Counted from the stretch's first letter, positions 47,341-57,149 are shown. The stretch: 64,000 nt of DNA from Rhizobium sp. ICMP 5592 (GCF_009498525.1 NZ_QSNT01000002.1:806001-870000); one strand, 5' to 3'. Notes: a model not told the origin generated them from the letters alone. Made by a program: numbers and translations.

Positions 47341-48066
47341 TCAGAGCATGCCGAGGAACTGCTTGAGCTCCGGCGTCTTCGGATTGGCGAAGACCTCGCC
47401 CGGCGGTCCGATTTCATGGACGCGGCCCTGATGCATGAAGACGACGCGCGAGCAGACGTCGCGGGCGAACTTCATCTCATGCGTCACCATCAGCAGCGTC
47501 ATGCCTTCGCTGGCGAGTTCGCGGACAACTGCGAGAACCTCGGCCACCAGCTCAGGATCGAGCGCCGAGGTGATCTCGTCGCAGAGGAGCGCGATCGGCT
47601 GCATGGCAAGTGCTCTCGCGATCGCGACGCGCTGCTGCTGGCCGCCCGAGAGTTCGTTGGGAAAGGCGTCGAACTTGTGCCCGAGGCCGACGCGGTCGAG
47701 CATACGCCGCGCCATTGCCTCGGCATCGGCCTTGGAGGCCTTTTTGACGACCATCTGCGAAAGCATGACGTTGCGGCCGGCGCTCAAATGCGGAAAGAGG
47801 TTGAATTGCTGGAAGATCATCCCGACCTTCAGCCGCAATGCCTTCAGATGCAGCTCGTCGGGCAGGAGCTGGGCGCCGGCCACGGAAATCGAGCCGTCGT
47901 TGATGTTTTCGAGCCCGTTGATGCAGCGCAGAAGTGTCGATTTGCCCGAGCCGCTCTTGCCGATGATGGCGATCACCTCGCCGGGCTCGATGTCGAGGTT
48001 GATGCCTTTCAGCACCTCGTTCTCGCCAAAGCTTTTGCGGACTTCAGTGACCTCGATGAGCGACAT
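47341..48066 (-). CDS. Polar amino acid ABC transporter, ATP-binding subunit
   Basis: This 241-residue ATPase powers a PAAT-family amino-acid importer (GlnQ/HisP type). Walker A is IIGKSGSGKSTLLRCINGLE (residues about 33-52), the signature is NELSGGQQQRVAIARALAM, Walker B is IALLCDEITSALDPELV, and the switch His is in MLLMVTHEMKFARDVC. The gene overlaps the upstream permease gene by 23 bases. It is the last gene of a four-gene operon with two permeases and a binding protein. Confidence 0.96.
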   Translation of the reverse strand: MSLIEVTEVRKSFGENEVLKGINLDIEPGEVIAIIGKSGSGKSTLLRCINGLENINDGSISVAGAQLLPDELHLKALRLKVGMIFQQFNLFPHLSAGRNVMLSQMVVKKASKADAEAMARRMLDRVGLGHKFDAFPNELSGGQQQRVAIARALAMQPIALLCDEITSALDPELVAEVLAVVRELASEGMTLLMVTHEMKFARDVCSRVVFMHQGRVHEIGPPGEVFANPKTPELKQFLGML

Positions 48067-48703
48067 TCAGCTTCCTTTCCAGGATCTGGCTGCTCTTCGA
48101 CAGCGGCCAGCACAGGGCAAAATAGATAAGGGCGACGAAGCCGTAGACGGTGAACGGCTGGAACGTCGCATTGGTGATGATCGTGCCGGCCTTCGACAGC
48201 TCGACGAAGCCGATGATCGAGGTCAGGGCCGTGCCCTTGACCACCTGCACGGAGAAGCCGACCGTTGGCGGCACGGCGATGCGGAGCGCCTGTGGCAGGA
48301 TGACGTAGCGCATCTGCTGGAGGTAGCCCATGCCGAGGCTTGCCGAGGCCTCCCACTGACCTTTCGCCACTGCCTCGACGCAGCCGCGCCAGATCTCGAT
48401 GAGGAAGGCCGAGGACCAGAGGATGAGGGCGACGCCTGCGGCGAGCCAGGCTGGCACGTCGATGCCGAAGAGACCGAGGCCGAAGAAGGCGAGGAAGAGC
48501 TGCATCAGCAGTGGTGTGCCCTGAAAGAGCTCGACGAAATATTTGACGGCGACGCGCGCGACCTTGTTCTTGCCGATGCGCAGGAACAGGAGGATTGCCC
48601 CGACGGTGCCGCCGCCGATGAAGGAAACGAGCGAGAGCAGAACGGTCCAGCGCGTGGCGAGCAGCAGGCCGCGGAGGATGTCCCAGGTGGTGAATTGAAT
48701 CAT
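48044..48703 (-). CDS. Polar amino acid ABC transporter permease 2
   Basis: This 219-residue inner-membrane permease (HisM/GlnP type) has about five helices. The EAA loop that meets the ATPase is EASASLGMGYLQQMRYVILP. The earlier VKYFVELFQGTPLLMQLFLAFFG stretch is characteristic of the PAAT family. It overlaps the ATPase gene by 23 bases and the other permease gene by 4, so a heterodimeric channel made with that permease is expected. Substrate class is polar or charged amino acids, not more exactly known. Confidence 0.95.
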   Translation of the reverse strand: MIQFTTWDILRGLLLATRWTVLLSLVSFIGGGTVGAILLFLRIGKNKVARVAVKYFVELFQGTPLLMQLFLAFFGLGLFGIDVPAWLAAGVALILWSSAFLIEIWRGCVEAVAKGQWEASASLGMGYLQQMRYVILPQALRIAVPPTVGFSVQVVKGTALTSIIGFVELSKAGTIITNATFQPFTVYGFVALIYFALCWPLSKSSQILERKLNVAHRGH

Positions 48704-49371
48704 CGGCGGACCCTGCGCGGAAAGATGAGCGAACCGGCGGCTGCAAGCAGTTGTCGCAGGATGATGGCGAGAAGCAGATAGATCGCCGTGGAGACGAAAT
48801 AGGATTCGAAGGCGCGGAAGGAGCGGGACTGGATGAAGTTCGCCGCAAATGTCAGGTCCTCGGCGGCGATCTGCGAGACGACGGCGGAGCCGAGCATGAC
48901 GATGACGACCTGCGACGACAGGGCCGGCCAGATGCGCTGGAGCGAGGGGACGAGTATGACGTGGCGGAAGGTCTCGAACGGTGTCATCGCTAGGCTGGCG
49001 CCGGCCTCGAACTGGCCGCGCGGCGTCGCCTGAATGCCGGCGCGGATGATCTCGCAGCTATAGGCGCCGAGATTGACGATCATGGCGAGATTGGCCGCCG
49101 TGATTTCGCTCATGTGAATGCCGATACCGGGCAGGCCGAAGAAGATGAAGAAAAGCTGGATCAGGAATGGTGTGTTGCGGATAAGTTCGACATAGGTCGC
49201 GACAATCGGCTTGAGCCAGCGCGGACCCAGTGCCCGCGCCCAGGCGCAGGCAATACCGAGCGCGATGCCGACCACCGAGCCGACCAGGGTCAGCTCTATG
49301 GTGACGAGGACGCCCTTGATCAGAACCGGATAGTATTCGGCGATCCAGCCGAAGTCGAAGTGATAGCGCAT
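48700..49371 (-). CDS. Polar amino acid ABC transporter permease 1
   Basis: This 223-residue permease starts at the ATG at 49371 (MRYHFDFGWIAEYYPVLIKG), which is typical for GltJ/GlnP-like proteins; the frame extends to 49497 without conserved sequence. The family stretch YVELIRNTPFLIQLFFIFFG and the EAA loop FEAGASLAMTPFETFRHVIL are clear. It overlaps the second permease by four bases and follows the binding-protein gene by 64 bases. Confidence 0.95.
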   Translation of the reverse strand: MRYHFDFGWIAEYYPVLIKGVLVTIELTLVGSVVGIALGIACAWARALGPRWLKPIVATYVELIRNTPFLIQLFFIFFGLPGIGIHMSEITAANLAMIVNLGAYSCEIIRAGIQATPRGQFEAGASLAMTPFETFRHVILVPSLQRIWPALSSQVVIVMLGSAVVSQIAAEDLTFAANFIQSRSFRAFESYFVSTAIYLLLAIILRQLLAAAGSLIFPRRVRR

Positions 49372-49435
49372 GAAATGGTGCCTCGCTCGGCTCCGGCCGC
49401 ACCCTCGGATGAGGGCGCGGCCGGGCTTGCGTTGA

Positions 49436-50230
49436 TCAGAAGCCGGCGGGGAGGTCGGCGCCCAGCCATTTCTGCGATATCTTGCCGAGCGTGCCATCGG
49501 CCTTGGCGGCGGCGATGATGTCGTTGACCTTTTTCTGCAGGTCGGCCTCGTTCTTGTTCAGGCCGATGAAGCAGGGGGAGTTGGTGATGAGGAACTTCAT
49601 CTCCGGCTTCTTCGGTGGGTTCTTGGCGAGGATAGCGGCGGCGACGACGTTGCCGGTGGCGACCAGGTCGACCTGGCCCGACAGGAAGGCGGAGATGGTA
49701 CCATTATTGTCTTCGTAGCGCTTGATCGTCGCATCCTGCGGGGCGACCTTCGTCAATGCCAGATCCTCGATGGCGCCGCGCGTGACGCCGACCGTCTTGC
49801 CGGAGAGATCCTCGGGCTTGGTGGCGGTGACGTCGGCGGGGCCGAAGACGCCGTTGAAGAAGGGCGCGTAGGCGTCGGTGAAGTCGATGACGGCCTGGCG
49901 CTCGGCATTCTTGCCGAGGCTCGAAATCACCAGGTCGACCTTGTTCGTCTGGAGATAGGGAATGCGGTTGGCGCTGGTGACCGGTACCAGCTCGGTCTTC
50001 ACGCCGAGTTTTTCGCCGATCAGGTTTGCCATGTCGATGTCATAGCCCATGGGCGCCATGTCCGGTCCGACGCTGCCGAAAGGAGGGAAGTCCTGGGGAA
50101 CGGCAACGCGGATCGTGCCACGCGAGGTGATATCGCTCAAGGCGTCCGCTCGGGCTGCGTGCGGGCTCGACAGTGACCCCATCGCCAGCATCGCCATACC
50201 CAGTGCCGTGAGCAATTGTCTGCGCTTCAT
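49436..50230 (-). CDS. Polar amino acid ABC transporter, periplasmic binding protein
   Basis: This 264-residue protein is the first gene of the four-gene importer. The ATG at 50230 begins a signal peptide (MKRRQLLTALGMAMLAMG, then a cut after HAARA). The SBP_bac_3 fold is seen in ITSRGTIRVAVPQDFPPFGS, MGYDIDMANLIGEKLGVKTE, VDLVISSLGKNAERQAVIDF, and the closing TLGKISQKWLGADLP. The conserved Arg of the amino-acid alpha-carboxyl site is probably the one in NAERQAVIDF. Ligand specificity cannot be set from this. Confidence 0.95.
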   Translation of the reverse strand: MKRRQLLTALGMAMLAMGSLSSPHAARADALSDITSRGTIRVAVPQDFPPFGSVGPDMAPMGYDIDMANLIGEKLGVKTELVPVTSANRIPYLQTNKVDLVISSLGKNAERQAVIDFTDAYAPFFNGVFGPADVTATKPEDLSGKTVGVTRGAIEDLALTKVAPQDATIKRYEDNNGTISAFLSGQVDLVATGNVVAAAILAKNPPKKPEMKFLITNSPCFIGLNKNEADLQKKVNDIIAAAKADGTLGKISQKWLGADLPAGF

Positions 50231-50587
50231 CGAATATCCTTCCAAACGTGGCTATGTGTAACTGCTGGACAGCACGCAAGAGGTATGCCAGTCGGTTGAA
50301 GGATACGGCCGCTCGCTCAGGACGCGCTTTCTCCCGGCGGGAATTTTGTGGCAAATGCACATTTTTGCCAGGCTTTGCTTAAAAAGTAAGCAAAACTACC
50401 GACCGCCAGCATTGTCTGGCGTGTGTCGGCGATCGCAATCGAGGTGGCTTGATCTTACGCAGGCGAGTGCTCGCTCGGTGTGGAAACCACGAGCGATTTT
50501 CATGACTGGACAGCGTCGTTCTGATGCCCCATAGAACCGCAAAAGGTTAACGCGCTCTTATATGTTTTCGATGGGAGATTCGGGACG
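50231..50587. other. Divergent spacer between the ABC operon and the FAD oxidase gene
   Basis: No ORF or clear element is visible. A run at about 50370-50400 repeats GGCTTTGCTTAAAAAGTAAGCAAA, of which TTTGCTTA and TAAGCAAA form a small inverted repeat. It may be an operator or part of a promoter for either operon. Confidence 0.35.
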
Positions 50588-52000
50588 ATGGCTCTGGCTG
50601 ATGCGAAGGCGGGGATACGCAACGAGGCAGGGATTGCTGCCGTTCTCGGCATTCTGAAACAGGCCTTCGGCGAGCGTTTCCAGACCGGCGAAAGTTTTCG
50701 CGCGCAGCACGCGCATACGACCACCTATATTCCCACACAGCTTCCCGATGGGGTGCTTTTTGCCGAGACGAGCGAGGATGTGCAGGCGGTCGTCAAGGCC
50801 TGCGCGGAGCATAAGGTTCCGATCGTCGCCTTCGGCACGGGTTCCTCGCTGGAGGGGCAAGTGAATGCGCCGCAGGGCGGAATTTCCATCGATTTCAGCC
50901 GGATGAATCGGGTGCTTGAAGTGAATGCCGAGGATCTCGACTGCACGGTCGAGCCCGGCGTCACCCGCGAGCAGCTCAACACTTATCTGCGCGATACCGG
51001 CCTGTTCTTCCCGATCGATCCCGGCGCCAATGCCTCGATCGGCGGCATGACGGCGACGCGCGCCTCTGGTACTAACGCTGTGCGCTACGGCACGATGAAG
51101 GACAATGTGCTGGCAGTGACCGTGGTTGCTGCCAATGGCGAGGAGATCCGCACCGCCCGCCGCGCCAGGAAGTCCTCCGCCGGTTATGATCTGACCCGGC
51201 TCTTCGTCGGCTCCGAGGGGACGCTTGGCGTGCTGACCTCGGTGACGTTGCGCCTGCAAGGTATTCCCCAGAAGATCGCCGGCGGTGCCTGCGCCTTTCC
51301 GACCATTCATGCAGCCTGTGATGCGGTCATCATGACGATCCAGATGGGCATTCCGGTTGCGCGGATAGAGCTTCTCGATGCCGTCCAGCTGCGGGCCTGC
51401 AATGCCTACTCCGGCCTCACCTATGACGAACAGCCGACGCTGTTTCTCGAATTTCACGGCACGGAAGAGACGGTCGCGCTGCAATCGGAGCAATTCGCCG
51501 AGATCGCGGCGGAGTGCGGCGGCGGCGAATTCCTCTGGACCAGCAATCTCGAAGAGCGCAACAAGCTCTGGAAGGCACGCCACGACGCTTATTGGGCGGC
51601 CCGGGCGCTGGCTCCGGAACTTGCGGCGCTGTCGACGGATGTCTGCGTGCCGATCTCGAGGCTTGCCGAATGCGTTGCCGAGACCCAGGCCGACATCGAG
51701 GAGCACGGATTGCTGGCGCCGATCGTTGGGCATGCCGGCGACGGCAATTTCCATGTGCTGGTGCTCTTCGACGACAAGACGCCCGAAGGCATCGCTGTCG
51801 TCGAAGCCTTCGTTGCGCGGCTGAACGCGCGGGCACTGGCCATGGACGGAACCTGCACCGGCGAGCATGGCGTCGGGCAGGGCAAGATGTCGTTTCTCGA
51901 GCAGGAACTTGGCGGCGCCGTCGATCTGATGCGCCAGGTCAAGCACGCTCTCGATCCCGATGCGATTTTCAACCCGGGCAAGATCTTTCATGGCCACTGA
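50588..52000 (+). CDS. FAD-linked D-lactate/2-hydroxyacid dehydrogenase (GlcD/LDHD type)
   Basis: This 470-residue flavoprotein oxidises a D-2-hydroxyacid, such as D-lactate or glycolate, and passes electrons onward. The N-terminal PCMH-type FAD domain has VPIVAFGTGSSLEGQV, FFPIDPGANASIGGMTATRA and DLTRLFVGSEGTLGVLTSV. The C-terminal domain has the metal-binding HAGDGNFHVLVLFD and GTCTGEHGVGQGKM motifs seen in human LDHD and bacterial GlcD. No separate iron-sulfur or GlcE subunit is adjacent, so a single-subunit D-lactate dehydrogenase (cytochrome) type is more likely than glycolate oxidase. Confidence 0.91.
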   Translation: MALADAKAGIRNEAGIAAVLGILKQAFGERFQTGESFRAQHAHTTTYIPTQLPDGVLFAETSEDVQAVVKACAEHKVPIVAFGTGSSLEGQVNAPQGGISIDFSRMNRVLEVNAEDLDCTVEPGVTREQLNTYLRDTGLFFPIDPGANASIGGMTATRASGTNAVRYGTMKDNVLAVTVVAANGEEIRTARRARKSSAGYDLTRLFVGSEGTLGVLTSVTLRLQGIPQKIAGGACAFPTIHAACDAVIMTIQMGIPVARIELLDAVQLRACNAYSGLTYDEQPTLFLEFHGTEETVALQSEQFAEIAAECGGGEFLWTSNLEERNKLWKARHDAYWAARALAPELAALSTDVCVPISRLAECVAETQADIEEHGLLAPIVGHAGDGNFHVLVLFDDKTPEGIAVVEAFVARLNARALAMDGTCTGEHGVGQGKMSFLEQELGGAVDLMRQVKHALDPDAIFNPGKIFHGH

Positions 52001-52171
52001 AAATTGGCATACCCCATGATCTCGGCTTGCCCCTTGCGTGAATGGCGCTAGGCTACGATGTCCCTTATCCTTGGGAGCCGCGACGCGGTTTGGATGGGGA
52101 TCGGGGTAGCTAAAGATCAAGTATGATGCCTTGGATATCGCAATTGGAATGCAGAATGGAGACGGTGTGCA

Positions 52172-55100
52172 TTGTTAGGTAGGGTCCTGGTTTTCCTGGG
52201 GGGATTGCTTGTAGTGGTGCTGTTCGTGGCGCTGCTCGCTCCGCTCTTCATAGACTGGACCGATTTTCGCAAGAATTTCGAAGATCAGGCGAGCCGTATC
52301 ATCGGCAAGAAAGTGACCGTTCACGGCACTGTCGATGCCCGCCTCCTACCGTTTCCCTCCGTGACATTGCATGACGTCCGTGTCGGCCAGGAAGCCGACG
52401 GGACGCCGCTGGTGCAGATCGCTCAGTTCTCCATGGATGCCGAGCTGGCGCCGTTCCTGTCCGGCGAAGCGCTGATCTTCGATATGCGCGTCTCCGAGCC
52501 GAAAGTGCGCCTGCGGCTGCTGAAGGACGGCACGCTCGACTGGATGCGCGGCAGCCAGCCGGAAATGCCCGCCAAGTCGGTCGTGCTGGAAAGCGTGCAT
52601 GTCGACGGCGGCGATATCCAGTTCATCGACGAGCAATCCGGCCGCACCCGGCACATTACAGGCTTCAATGCGGAGATGTCCGCGAAGTCGCTGGCTGGTC
52701 CCTGGCGGATCGAAGGGGATGCTGCACTCGATGGCGAGCACGGCAGTTTCACCATTTCCAGCAGCCAGCCGGACGATAGCGGCGTGTTGCGCGTCCGCAC
52801 CCGGCTCAATCCGGATCGTCATCCTCTCATTGTCGATCTCGACGGCGAGCTGAAGCTGGTCGACCGCAAACCGGATTATCTCGGTCTCTTCACTGCGGGG
52901 ATCGAGGACAAACAGGCTCGTAAGGCCGCGGACGAGCAGGCCCAGCCCCGCGTCAAAGGCCGCTTCGAGCTGACCAATGAGCGCATCCGCATCCCTGAGT
53001 ATCGCCTTGAGGTCGGGGCGGCGGACGATCCATACGTGGTGACCGGGGAGGCGACGCTGGATACCGGCACGAAGCCGGAATTCCTGCTGACCGCCGATGG
53101 CCAGCAGATCGACGTTAACCGTCTCGGCAACAATCAGGGCACCAACGGCAAGACCAACCGCAATCCCGCTGTCTCCGCCCGCCAGCGCCTGAACAATTTG
53201 ATCGCGATTGCCGCCGAGGTTCCGATCCCGCAGGTGCCCGGCAAGGCGACATTCCGCCTGCCGGCAATCGTTGCCGGCGACACGACCGTCCGCGACGTGC
53301 AGCTGGACCTGGAGCCTGCCGGAACCGGCTGGAAGATCGACCACGCGATTGGCATGTTGCCGGGGCGCACGCAGGTCGAGGCCACCGGCAAGCTGATGCT
53401 GCAAGGCGAGCCGAATTTCATCGGTAACCTTGTCGTCGCCTCCAACCAGCCGTCGGGCCTGGCGTCCTGGCTGGTGGGCTCGGTCGATCCCTCGATCCGG
53501 CAGCTGCGGCAGGCCGGCTTCTCCGCCGATGTCAACTTGCGGCATGAAGAACAGCGCTTCGACAACCTTGAAATCGCAATCGGTTCGGCGACGCTCAAGG
53601 GCAAGCTGGACCGGCAGGCGCCGGATAAGCAGGCGCCGAAGCTTGGCGTCGATCTCAGTGGTGATGCGCTGGACCTTGATGCGCTGAGAGCGCTGACAGG
53701 CATGTTCACCGGTCAGGACGCAGGCGAGGCCTTGCTCGACCACCGGATCACGGCGCATCTGAAGGCGGACAAGTTCGCAGTGTTCGGCGTGCAGGCCGAC
53801 AATGTCGAGACATCCTTCTCGATTACTGATGGAGCGTTGACGCTCGACAAGCTATCGGTGCGCGATGTCGCCGGGGCGGAGATCACGGCTACAGGGCGCG
53901 GCGATGGCTCTTTGCTGGACTACAAGGGGTCGGGCGAGATCACCTTCAAGGCAGCCGATCCCGGTCCTTTCTTCGAAATGCTGAGCCAGCATCTGCCGCA
54001 TCATCCGGTCATGGATCGGCTGGTGCGTAATGCTGCGTGGTACGGAAATACCGCGTTGCGCGGTGCGCTATCCCTCGGTGGTGACGAAGGTGACGGTGTA
54101 ACGGTGACGCTCGCCGGCGTTTCCAACGGCAGCCGCGTCAATCTCGATTACCGCATGTCCGACCTGCTGGCATTGACCGGCAAGGGTACGACGACGCTGG
54201 AGGCGACGCTTGAGAATTCGGTGACTTCGATCCTGTTCGGGCAGGCGGGGCTGGATCCGCTGCCCGTCGAAGCCGATGCGAATGGCCGTCTGACGCTGAA
54301 GGTGATGGCAGAAGGCACCGAACCGGCGGATGCGGCGCTGACTTTTGCCACGGACAAGACCTCGTTCACGGCCAACGGCAAGGTCGACGTCCGTCCCGGC
54401 ACCTTCCTCAACGGCACAATCGCACTGTCGCTCGACAGCGCTGATCTCGACCCCTATTTCGTGATGAATGGCATCGGCATACCGCAGATGGGCACGGGTC
54501 TGCCGGTGAAATTTCAGGCGAATGCCGTGCTTGATGCCGACAAGATCGCGCTCTCCGACATGAAGGGCCAGCTTGCCGACAACAATGTCTCCGGCGCTCT
54601 GACCTTCGATCGCAAGTCGCCAAACATCAAGGCGGCAGGCGAACTGGCGCTCGACAAGGCCGACCTTGGCTGGCTGGGCGAAGCGATCTACGGGCCGATG
54701 ACGGATGCCGCGACGGGCAATCTGACCAAGGCCAAGCTTGGGCTGCCGACATTCAGCGGGCTTGATCTCAACATCAAGCTTTCGGCCAAGCAGGTTTGGC
54801 CGGGTATCTTCAGTCCGATTTCCAATTTCAGCGCCAACGCTGCTTACAAGGGCGAAGAACTGCGGCTGACCGATATTGCCGGTGCCTGGAATGGCGGTAC
54901 GCTTGGGGGCAATCTGATGCTCGCCAATTCCGATGGCACCGGGCTGATGCAGACGAAGCTCAATCTCACCAATGGCGATCTTGCGACCGTCGCCTGGCAG
55001 CGCGATGGCACGCCGCTGGCCACTGGCCGCTTTGGTCTGGATGTGAGTATGGAAACCAGTGGCAAGAGCATGAGCGAGCTTGCCGCCAATGCCAGCGGAT

Positions 55101-55876
55101 CGGGCGAGGCCAAGCTTGGCGAAACGCATGTCCGCGGTCTCAATCTCTCGGTACTCCCACCGCTGTTGTCGGCGACGGACCAGATCCAGGGCGATATCAC
55201 CGCCGACAAGGTGTTGCCGATCGTACAGACGCTGCTCAACAATGGCGAGGCGGCATTGCCGGCGATGAGCATCCCCTTCAACATCTCGACCGGCGTCATC
55301 CGCGCCACCAATCTCAGCGCCGGCAATGATGTGGCGAAGCTTTCGGGCAGCGCCGAAATCAGCCTGCCGGACGAGCGTATGCGCGGGTCGCTCGGCATCG
55401 ATTTCAATGCCGGCAATGAGGTGTTGAACGGGGCCGAGCCGGCGCTGCGTCTCGATTTCGCCGGTCCGTTGGCAAGCCCCGGCCGCACGATGAATGTCAC
55501 CGACATCACCAGCTTCCTGTCGCTGCGCGCCCTTGAACGTGAGCGCCGGCGTGTCGAGCGGCTTCAGGCAAGCGTGTTGGAAAAGCAGCGGCTGCGGCGC
55601 GAGGTAGCGCTGTACAAATACACCGCCACTATGCGCGAAGCCCAGCGCCAACGCGATGCAGCAATCGAGCAGCAGCGGAGCCTTGAAGAGCAGCGTTTGA
55701 GGGAACTGGCGCAAAAGGCGGCCGCCGAAAAGCAGGCGGAAGCTGCGTCGAAGGCAAAGGCCGATGCGGAAGCCCGCGCGAAGGCGCAGGCGCAACAATT
55801 GCCGGTTCTCAACGGACAGGGGCCGCAGAAGATCGCGCCGCTGAACTTCAACGGTCTTCCCGGCATTGCCCAATAA
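52172..55876 (+). CDS. Large AsmA-family protein with C-terminal coiled coil
   Basis: This 1234-residue protein is anchored in the inner membrane by one N-terminal helix (LVFLGGLLVVVLFVALLAPL) and projects into the periplasm. AsmA-family proteins are bridge-like lipid-transfer candidates that affect outer-membrane make-up. The start is a TTG with GGAGA upstream. DWTDFRKNFEDQASRIIGKKV follows the helix, the classic AsmA opening, and an AsmA_2-type region lies near the end (TDQIQGDITADKVLPIVQ, then GSAEISLPDERMRGSLGIDF). The last about 110 residues form a charged Glu/Arg/Ala-rich coiled coil, an unusual addition. Confidence 0.88.
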   Translation: MLGRVLVFLGGLLVVVLFVALLAPLFIDWTDFRKNFEDQASRIIGKKVTVHGTVDARLLPFPSVTLHDVRVGQEADGTPLVQIAQFSMDAELAPFLSGEALIFDMRVSEPKVRLRLLKDGTLDWMRGSQPEMPAKSVVLESVHVDGGDIQFIDEQSGRTRHITGFNAEMSAKSLAGPWRIEGDAALDGEHGSFTISSSQPDDSGVLRVRTRLNPDRHPLIVDLDGELKLVDRKPDYLGLFTAGIEDKQARKAADEQAQPRVKGRFELTNERIRIPEYRLEVGAADDPYVVTGEATLDTGTKPEFLLTADGQQIDVNRLGNNQGTNGKTNRNPAVSARQRLNNLIAIAAEVPIPQVPGKATFRLPAIVAGDTTVRDVQLDLEPAGTGWKIDHAIGMLPGRTQVEATGKLMLQGEPNFIGNLVVASNQPSGLASWLVGSVDPSIRQLRQAGFSADVNLRHEEQRFDNLEIAIGSATLKGKLDRQAPDKQAPKLGVDLSGDALDLDALRALTGMFTGQDAGEALLDHRITAHLKADKFAVFGVQADNVETSFSITDGALTLDKLSVRDVAGAEITATGRGDGSLLDYKGSGEITFKAADPGPFFEMLSQHLPHHPVMDRLVRNAAWYGNTALRGALSLGGDEGDGVTVTLAGVSNGSRVNLDYRMSDLLALTGKGTTTLEATLENSVTSILFGQAGLDPLPVEADANGRLTLKVMAEGTEPADAALTFATDKTSFTANGKVDVRPGTFLNGTIALSLDSADLDPYFVMNGIGIPQMGTGLPVKFQANAVLDADKIALSDMKGQLADNNVSGALTFDRKSPNIKAAGELALDKADLGWLGEAIYGPMTDAATGNLTKAKLGLPTFSGLDLNIKLSAKQVWPGIFSPISNFSANAAYKGEELRLTDIAGAWNGGTLGGNLMLANSDGTGLMQTKLNLTNGDLATVAWQRDGTPLATGRFGLDVSMETSGKSMSELAANASGSGEAKLGETHVRGLNLSVLPPLLSATDQIQGDITADKVLPIVQTLLNNGEAALPAMSIPFNISTGVIRATNLSAGNDVAKLSGSAEISLPDERMRGSLGIDFNAGNEVLNGAEPALRLDFAGPLASPGRTMNVTDITSFLSLRALERERRRVERLQASVLEKQRLRREVALYKYTATMREAQRQRDAAIEQQRSLEEQRLRELAQKAAAEKQAEAASKAKADAEARAKAQAQQLPVLNGQGPQKIAPLNFNGLPGIAQ

Positions 55877-55954
55877 GATACGTTATCCGTTGGATGAGGT
55901 TTCCTACAGCGAAGGGCTGGAGGCTCTTTGTGCGTTCATTCGAGCTCGGGCTTA

Positions 55955-56167
55955 CTAAGCGCGCTCTTTCAGCCATTTCAGGACATAGAGCCGAAGGGCG
56001 GAGGAAAGGTTGCTCTCCGGTTCCCGACCGTCATCGATTTCGGAGATCAGCGCGGCGAGCGAGGTGCCGCGGGCCTTGGCGATTGCCTTCAGCTCGCTCC
56101 AGAACGCGTCTTCAAGGGAAAAGCTCGTGCGGTGGCCATGCAACGTCGCGGAATGTTTGCGGATCAT
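55955..56167 (-). CDS. Ribbon-helix-helix protein
   Basis: This 70-residue protein (from the ATG at 56167; 56182 is an alternative) looks like a small RHH DNA-binding protein of the RHH_4 type. The beta strand is HRTSFSLEDAFWSEL, followed by helices KAIAKARGTSLAALISEID and SNLSSALRLYVLKWLKERA. Such proteins often accompany sspB and DUF4169 genes in rhizobia. Its targets are unknown. Confidence 0.8.
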   Translation of the reverse strand: MIRKHSATLHGHRTSFSLEDAFWSELKAIAKARGTSLAALISEIDDGREPESNLSSALRLYVLKWLKERA

Positions 56168-56273
56168 CGGTGGATCGATCAAAAAGCTCGGAAGGGGGGA
56201 GGGAATTCTGAAAATGATTCAAAGTACAGGAATAAACTGCTGATTTCGAAAAGATTTCGTTCGGCTCGGCAGG

Positions 56274-56468
56274 CTAGTCATCCGTCTTGGTCGGCTCGAT
56301 GTGGCCGGCCTCGTGCGTTTGGGCGGCCTTGTCGTTGAGCGCCTTGGTCAGGTGCTTCTCCGCCTTGGTGCGACCGAAGCTGATGCGATTTTGTTCCGCC
56401 TGCTTTTCCTTTTCGGAGCGGGCCTGTTTTTTCCGGAACTGACGCAGATTGACGACTTCGGCACTCAT
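56274..56468 (-). CDS. DUF4169 family protein
   Basis: This 64-residue basic protein belongs to DUF4169, a family limited mostly to alphaproteobacteria. It starts MSAEVVNLRQFRKKQARSEK and continues with a second charged helix, NRISFGRTKAEKHLTKAL. Function is unknown. It lies about 50 bases downstream of sspB on the same strand, and the RHH gene follows, so all three may share a transcript. The start at 56468 is chosen over 56480 on the conserved N-terminus. Confidence 0.85.
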   Translation of the reverse strand: MSAEVVNLRQFRKKQARSEKEKQAEQNRISFGRTKAEKHLTKALNDKAAQTHEAGHIEPTKTDD

Positions 56469-56521
56469 CACGGTTCCCACGGAGGATGTAGAAAGGGGAA
56501 GCCTGCGCTCCCCCTCGGATA

Positions 56522-57031
56522 TTATTGCTTCTTGCGGAATGCGTCGAGCGAGACGACTGACCCAGGTTTTTTCTCTTCGCCTTCCTTGGCTTCCACCACC
56601 GGCTCTTCGCTGCCTTCGGCTGCCACCGGATAGGCGGTGATTTCGCCAGTCGGCATCTCTTCGTCGTCGGCGAGCGGAACGTCGAACTCCAGCTCGAAAT
56701 TCACAGACGGATCGTAGAAGCCGCGAATCGCATTGAAGGGGACGACCAGCTTTTCAGGCACGTCGGAGAAGGAAAGGCCGATCTCGAACAGGCTTTCGGT
56801 GATCTTCAAATCCCAGAATTGATGTTGGATGACAATGGTCATCTGTTCCGGATATTTCGACTTCAGATGCTGCGAAATGCGAACGCCGGGCGCTCCGGTC
56901 AGAAAGGTAATGAAGAAATGATGGTCACCGGGCAGACGACCGGTGGCGCCGACCTCGGTCAACACCTTACGGATAACTCCACGCAGGGCGTCCTGTGCCA
57001 AAATGTCGTAGCGGATATGATCCTGCCCCAT
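56522..57031 (-). CDS. sspB: SspB family protease adaptor (alpha-proteobacterial type)
   Basis: SspB binds the ssrA tag on proteins released from stalled ribosomes and delivers them to the ClpXP protease. The ATG at 57031 (MGQDHIRYDILAQDAL) has a good AGGAAAG ribosome site; 57055 has none. The product is 169 residues. The tag-binding core is seen in VRKVLTEVG-like helices and HHFFITFLTGAPGVRISQHL then MTIVIQHQFWDLKI. A flexible acidic stretch follows, and the conserved ClpX-docking end SVVSLDAFRKKQ closes it. Directly upstream on the same strand lies the ssrA gene. Confidence 0.94.
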   Translation of the reverse strand: MGQDHIRYDILAQDALRGVIRKVLTEVGATGRLPGDHHFFITFLTGAPGVRISQHLKSKYPEQMTIVIQHQFWDLKITESLFEIGLSFSDVPEKLVVPFNAIRGFYDPSVNFELEFDVPLADDEEMPTGEITAYPVAAEGSEEPVVEAKEGEEKKPGSVVSLDAFRKKQ

Positions 57032-57149
57032 GCTTTCCTGTCTTTCGTTGGCCATGTTTTTTCTAAGGCTTATGCCACGCCGGGCGCAGACGGGAAAGCC
57101 CCCGCGCGAGTCATCGCCTGATCATACATAATATCGAAGATAGGGAGAA

